Assembly (NCBI RefSeq): GCF_002505485.1 | Contig: NZ_DAVG01000096.1 | Coordinates: forward strand, 3,594-67,593 | Reading direction: 5' to 3' | From: Methanosarcina sp. UBA5 | GTDB taxonomy: Archaea; Halobacteriota; Methanosarcinia; Methanosarcinales; Methanosarcinaceae | Length of the DNA stretch: 64,000 nucleotides | In this document: positions 60,485 to 64,000 of the stretch, in pieces | Layout of the letters: every line of letters begins with the position of its first letter | Position numbering within the stretch: the stretch's first letter is position 1 | Program-made: the position numbers and the translations under genes | Notes under the pieces: generated by a model | What the model saw: the letters and a program-made list of their open reading frames with translations, nothing else | The model's database searches: none | Told to the model about the DNA's origin: nothing

Positions 60485-60958
60485 TTATTCTGGTGATCTA
60501 TCGATTAGTCCGTCAAAAACAAAGGGCTTGAGTTCCGATTCATGAAATTTAAGTGAAGCCTTACGAATCAATAGCCTGAGAATTTCTCTTTCTTCAGGTG
60601 TGAAATCCGAAAGAAGAGTATCGACAAAAAAAATCAATTTTTCCAGAATCACATTTCTTACTTCCTTCCCTTTTTCAGTTAGGTAAACTCTGTAAGCCCG
60701 AAGATCATTTTCATCTCTTTGCCTGTACACATAACCTTCTTTTTCCAGGTCTTTGATCGCCCTTGTACTTGTTGCTTTGCTAACTTTAAGGGTTTTTGCA
60801 ATGGTTTCCTGGGAGATCCCATCCTTGCGGTATAAAACCATTAAAAAATCAAATTGTCCGCTTCCTATCTTGTAGGCTTCGAGTTCTTTTGCCATACATG
60901 CTAGATGGCTTCGGTAGATGATGGCGATTGAACCGAGGATTTCTCTTGGATCTGCCAT
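60485..60958 (-). CDS. MarR-family transcription regulator
   Basis: 157 residues. Winged-helix domain: LYRKDGISQETIAKTLKVSK (helix-turn-helix) and ATSTRAIKDLEKEGYVYRQR, followed by the wing DENDLRAYRVYLTEKGKE. MarR dimers bind palindromic operators and respond to small ligands. A 26-bp palindrome at 61017-61042, about 60 bases upstream of the start, looks like its own operator. The gene is flanked on the same strand by ALDH (downstream) and an MFS transporter (upstream), the usual targets for such regulators. Confidence 0.93.
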   Translation of the reverse strand: MADPREILGSIAIIYRSHLACMAKELEAYKIGSGQFDFLMVLYRKDGISQETIAKTLKVSKATSTRAIKDLEKEGYVYRQRDENDLRAYRVYLTEKGKEVRNVILEKLIFFVDTLLSDFTPEEREILRLLIRKASLKFHESELKPFVFDGLIDRSPE

Positions 60959-61016
60959 AATTTATCCTCCATATTTTATAACGCTGGGAAGTTTGCTTTG
61001 AAATAAAGCTATTTTA

Positions 61017-61042
61017 AAATTAGTTACGCATAAAACTAATTT
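61017..61042. promoter_or_regulatory. 26-bp palindrome, likely MarR operator
   Basis: AAATTAGTT (61017-61025) and AACTAATTT (61034-61042) are exact complements around ACGCATAA. A similar pair, AATTAGTT ... AACTAGTT, lies at 62744-62768, and a half-site TTAGTTACGAATGAAA near 62795. The spacing differs by one base. Typical of MarR autoregulation. Confidence 0.55.
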
Positions 61043-61276
61043 ATTATAATACCCATTATGATGTGTATATAGTTACATATAGGACTGCATCAATACGATC
61101 TGCAGTCCTCTGCCTTTTTGTTCACGATATCGCTTTACCACAACTTTTAAAAATGTTCTAGAAATGTGGCAATATCTGTTTCTGTCACCAAAGAGCTAAA
61201 AAATTTAAACTTTTTGCACCTAGAAATTCGCCATACAATAGTGAACTTTCAGGTTTTGATCATCTGCGGGTACTTT

Positions 61277-62479
61277 TTAGAAACGTGCTTTATCTTTGCC
61301 ATGCACAGCTTTTTTCCCATATAATAAATAATATAATAACAGGCATGCAGCCGCAAAAATTGCCAGAACCATATATATTCCTCTGTAACCGGTAAAAGGA
61401 ATAATAAATCCAACCATCAAAGGCCCAATTCCCATTCCTATGTCTGAAAACGCAAAATAGGTTGAATTCGCCAACCCCATACGGTGCTGCGGAGTTATTT
61501 TAACAGAAATGGCCTGAGTACTGGACTGTATAGCTCCAAATCCAAGCCCTATCAAAGCTGCGGCTAACAAAAGTGTATAACCGTGATGAGTTTGGCTAAA
61601 CAGTATCATTCCAGCCGTAAATATCAGAATTGCCGGGTACATGATTGCATTTTCACCTTTGGAGTCAAACAGTCGACCAATAATCGGCCTCGAAACTAAA
61701 ATTACTGCGGCATATACTATGAAAAAGAAGCTGGCTTCGTCTACGAGATGAATTTCCTTGGAGTACACTTCAAGGAAGGACACAACACTCGAATAACAGC
61801 TGAAAATAAACATACAAACGACTGAAATTGGAATTACCCTGGGTTCAAAGAAGTTGTTAAATTTGAATCCCTTCATTTTCTCCAGCTGTTCTTTTGTTAA
61901 TTCCATTTTATGTAAGGATGATAAAAACGGCAAAATGACAAGGCTGATTGATGAGGCAATTGCACAGGTAGCAAAAATCATGACGAAACTGCCGTACTGG
62001 CTAATGAACATACCTAAAAAGGGGCCGATAGCGGTTGCGAGTATCTGACTTAATCCGAAATAGGCAATCCCTTCACCCTTCCTCTCCATAGAAATAATAT
62101 TTGCAACGATCGTAGCCGTTGCTGTAGTAGTAATGCCAAATCCCATGCCATGAAGAAAGCGGACAGTAAACAGAAGAAAAATATTATTAACCCTAAAATA
62201 TAATAGCGTCATAATTAAGCTTAAAATAACCCCCGCGTAAAGGATCTTCTTATGACCGATTTGTCCGATCCATTTTCCGACAAACAGACGTGCGATAAGT
62301 CCGCCAATTATGAATATGCTGGCAGAAAAGCCCGCTTCACCTGGGGATGAATTAAATTTACTCATCGCATATCCAGACATGACTATCATTAATAAGTAAA
62401 AACTTAAAGCAGCTATAAAATTTTCAACGAAAATGACTACAAAATCGTTAGTCCATAATCTTGATTTTTTAGAATTCAT
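61277..62479 (-). CDS. Major facilitator superfamily transporter
   Basis: 400 residues with about 12 membrane helices. The MFS loop motif between helices 2 and 3 is ARLFVGKWIGQIGHKKILYA, and its repeat in the second half is SRPIIGRLFDSKGENAIM. Probably an efflux permease, with control by the neighbouring MarR protein; the substrate is unknown. A 318-bp gap with the operator-like palindrome separates it from the marR gene. Confidence 0.9.
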   Translation of the reverse strand: MNSKKSRLWTNDFVVIFVENFIAALSFYLLMIVMSGYAMSKFNSSPGEAGFSASIFIIGGLIARLFVGKWIGQIGHKKILYAGVILSLIMTLLYFRVNNIFLLFTVRFLHGMGFGITTTATATIVANIISMERKGEGIAYFGLSQILATAIGPFLGMFISQYGSFVMIFATCAIASSISLVILPFLSSLHKMELTKEQLEKMKGFKFNNFFEPRVIPISVVCMFIFSCYSSVVSFLEVYSKEIHLVDEASFFFIVYAAVILVSRPIIGRLFDSKGENAIMYPAILIFTAGMILFSQTHHGYTLLLAAALIGLGFGAIQSSTQAISVKITPQHRMGLANSTYFAFSDIGMGIGPLMVGFIIPFTGYRGIYMVLAIFAAACLLLYYLLYGKKAVHGKDKARF

Positions 62480-63280
62480 ATATTATATCTCATTATATCT
62501 CTTTTTTTCTTTTGAAGATCTCTTAAGATTAGTAAAACGTGCCACTTTTTGTGTATTTAAAAAAGTCATAATCGAATTCGGAAAGCTAGCGCTCAGGTTT
62601 ATCGTATCTGTTTGACGTCAGACCAGACCAGAAGCTGTTTCGGTCTAACCTTTTCTCATATGTTGAACTATTCTCGGATAACTATTCTACAACTATTCTC
62701 GGATAACTGTTCTCAGAGAATTATTATAGAAATACTATGTTTGAATTAGTTACATTATGAAACTAGTTTAATCTTTATACATTTTTAACGTATATATTAG
62801 TTACGAATGAAATCAAATTAGGATACGAATTAGCGAGATAAGATAGCAAAGCCGAACACAAAGGAACAAAAGCCTGAATACAAAGGGAATACAGAGGAAT
62901 AGTGAATAATGAAGGCTTGCTACAGGCCGCTAAAGAAAATTCAATCATGTAAAATTTAAAAAAGATAAAATCGGAAGGAAAAGAAAATTTTTTCCATACG
63001 ATAAAAATATAAATCTATTTACAAAATACATATTATTAAAATAAATATTATTGGTACTTCTGCTAGACAAATAAAAATTGAGGAAAGTGGAATGCCGCTA
63101 CCGAAAGTCTTTGGAAGATTTCAATGAACTCTCGGAACCGATATGCCCTTCAGTGACCTTTCAGAGCTAAGAAAAAAGTTCAGGCTTTGAATACAGATTT
63201 TACGCATAAAAAGTACACTTCAAGAGAGTGGGGCTTTAGAAAGTGTACGTTAAAAAACCGATTTTAAAGGGAAGAGAGCG
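62480..63280. other. Intergenic region between divergent MFS and DUF2298 genes
   Basis: About 800 bp without a gene. CTATTCTCGGATAACT is repeated at 62669-62684 and 62693-62708 (second copy followed by GTTCTCAG). The palindromes near 62744-62768 and TTTATACATTTTTAACGTATATATTAG (62774-62800) look like operator and promoter sequence. No RNA gene is seen. Confidence 0.4.
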
Positions 63281-64000
63281 GTGTTAGAGTATCTTCACGT
63301 AATTTTCTGGTTTGTTTTCATCGAAATGCTGGGCTTGATTTCCATGCCTCTTGCCGGAATAACTGGAAATCAGCTTGCTGATAGAGGATATTCTGCAGCA
63401 AGGACCCTGGGAATAGTACTCTTTACATATCTGGCCTGGATTCTTTCCTATGTATGGGGTTTTAACCGAAGTACGATCCTGGTCTCAGTACTTCTGCTTT
63501 GCCTTATGTCGGGAATTGTCTATAGAAAACAAAGGGCTTTACCAGAAAAGAAGATCCTGTTGTCAAATGAGCTTGTATTCGCTGCAGGATTCTTTTTTTT
63601 CCTGCTTGTACGCATCTATCTCCCTGAGATCTACAGGCATGAAAAGTTTATGGATTTTGCTTTTCTGAATGCAGTAATGAGAACTTTTTCATTTCCTCCG
63701 GCAGATCCCTGGTTTGCGGGGGGCTCCCTTGAATTTTATTACTACTTCGGATACCTTTCGGTGGGAGTTCCGGGAAAACTATTTTCTGTCGAACCATCCA
63801 TGCTTTTCAATCTTGCTATTGCGCTCACTTTCGCTCTTTCCTTCAATCTCCTTTTCGGGTTTGGATACAACCTCACTCATGGAAAAATCAAGTATGGGAT
63901 ACTTACTGCTGTATCCGTGATCTTGCTAGGAAACTTGCAGGGACTTAAAGAATTCATATCCATGTACTTTACCAGAGAGACAGCGACAATGGGATACTAC
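63281..64000 (+). CDS. DUF2298 membrane protein (partial, runs off the window)
   Basis: 240 codons are visible, from a GTG at 63281 preceded by GGGAAGAGAG. Several membrane segments (VIFWFVFIEMLGLISMPLAG; GIVLFTYLAWILSYVWGF) surround an external region with FMDFAFLNAVMRTFSFPPAD and PWFAGGSLEFYYYFGYLSVG, the hallmark of DUF2298. These large proteins (commonly 700 or more residues) are thought to be polyprenyl-phosphate-sugar-using glycosyltransferases of the GT-C class. No stop occurs before the window ends. It fits with the Agl23-like gene 10 kb upstream. Confidence 0.88.
   Translation, partial: MLEYLHVIFWFVFIEMLGLISMPLAGITGNQLADRGYSAARTLGIVLFTYLAWILSYVWGFNRSTILVSVLLLCLMSGIVYRKQRALPEKKILLSNELVFAAGFFFFLLVRIYLPEIYRHEKFMDFAFLNAVMRTFSFPPADPWFAGGSLEFYYYFGYLSVGVPGKLFSVEPSMLFNLAIALTFALSFNLLFGFGYNLTHGKIKYGILTAVSVILLGNLQGLKEFISMYFTRETATMGYY

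Noticed and set aside
1..64000. CRISPR arrays, tRNA or rRNA genes
   Set aside because: No regular spacer-separated repeats, no T-loop or cloverleaf pattern, and no rRNA blocks were seen on either strand.

Overview
The window looks like a chromosomal segment of a methanogenic archaeon, most likely Methanosarcina. Gene content is archaeal: ribosomal proteins S19e, L39e, L31e and L18Ae, aIF6, prefoldin alpha, SRP receptor FtsY, a PDCD5-like protein, a Toprim UPF0292 protein and Agl23- and DUF2298-type membrane proteins. Beta-propeller/PKD surface proteins, wide AT-rich intergenic regions and a recurring palindromic intergenic repeat also fit Methanosarcina. The species cannot be read from the sequence alone.

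Layout. (1) 1-1.7 kb: palindromic repeats, then purA. (2) 2.2-9.0 kb: an accessory region with a secreted peptidoglycan-binding-domain protein, two neighbouring genes that share an ECIIEP segment (one a membrane-bound double winged-helix regulator), a MITE-like element, a seven-bladed beta-propeller surface protein cut short by a TAA before its PKD domain, a 0.34-kb noncoding segment present twice, and a complete-looking IS200/IS605 element with tnpA and tnpB. (3) 9.5-23.8 kb: a surface-glycan cluster. It runs from a gmd remnant through an ABC exporter (Wzm/Wzt), a CDP-glucose-derived branched deoxysugar pathway (rfbF, rfbG, a 3,5-epimerase homologue, a C-methyltransferase and a reductase), a CmcI-like methyltransferase, glycosyltransferases (three GT2 and one GT11), two more methyltransferases, and a broken FkbM gene. 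(4) 24-27 kb: an IS630 remnant, a second propeller protein with intact PKD domain, and a decayed coiled-coil ORF. (5) 27.2-32.2 kb: two adjacent translation gene sets (rps19e-PDCD5-ATP pyrophosphatase, and rpl39e-rpl31e-eif6-rpl18a-pfdA-ftsY). (6) 32.4-48.4 kb: housekeeping and conserved genes: PspC, a transglutaminase-like protein, TudS/DUF1722, peroxiredoxin, proC/proB/proA, DUF356-like, Toprim, DUF167, amidohydrolase, UspA, CBS, a riboflavin/F420-pathway reductase, a frameshifted pseudogene and a YkgJ-type protein. (7) 48.7-64 kb: a small basic protein, crcB with an adjacent mini-ORF, moeA and a MoaD-like gene, Agl23-like protein, tiny membrane proteins, a Ca-type P-ATPase, an FAD oxidoreductase, DUF3303, aldehyde dehydrogenase, MarR, an MFS transporter and the start of a DUF2298 gene that leaves the window.

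How the genes work together. The glycan cluster encodes nucleotide-sugar synthesis, branching methylation, glycosyl transfer and export of one surface polysaccharide or glycan. Its edges carry decayed genes and transposon relics, which suggests repeated exchange. The two propeller genes lie on either side of it, in the same orientation. proA, proB and proC form a complete proline pathway on one strand. Agl23-like and DUF2298 proteins belong to archaeal membrane glycosylation.

No CRISPR array, tRNA, rRNA or replication origin was recognised. The most interesting items are the CDP-linked branched-sugar pathway, the duplicated noncoding segment between divergent genes, the ECIIEP gene pair, a possible pseudoknot in the rpl39e leader, and several genes broken by single in-frame stops or homopolymer frameshifts.
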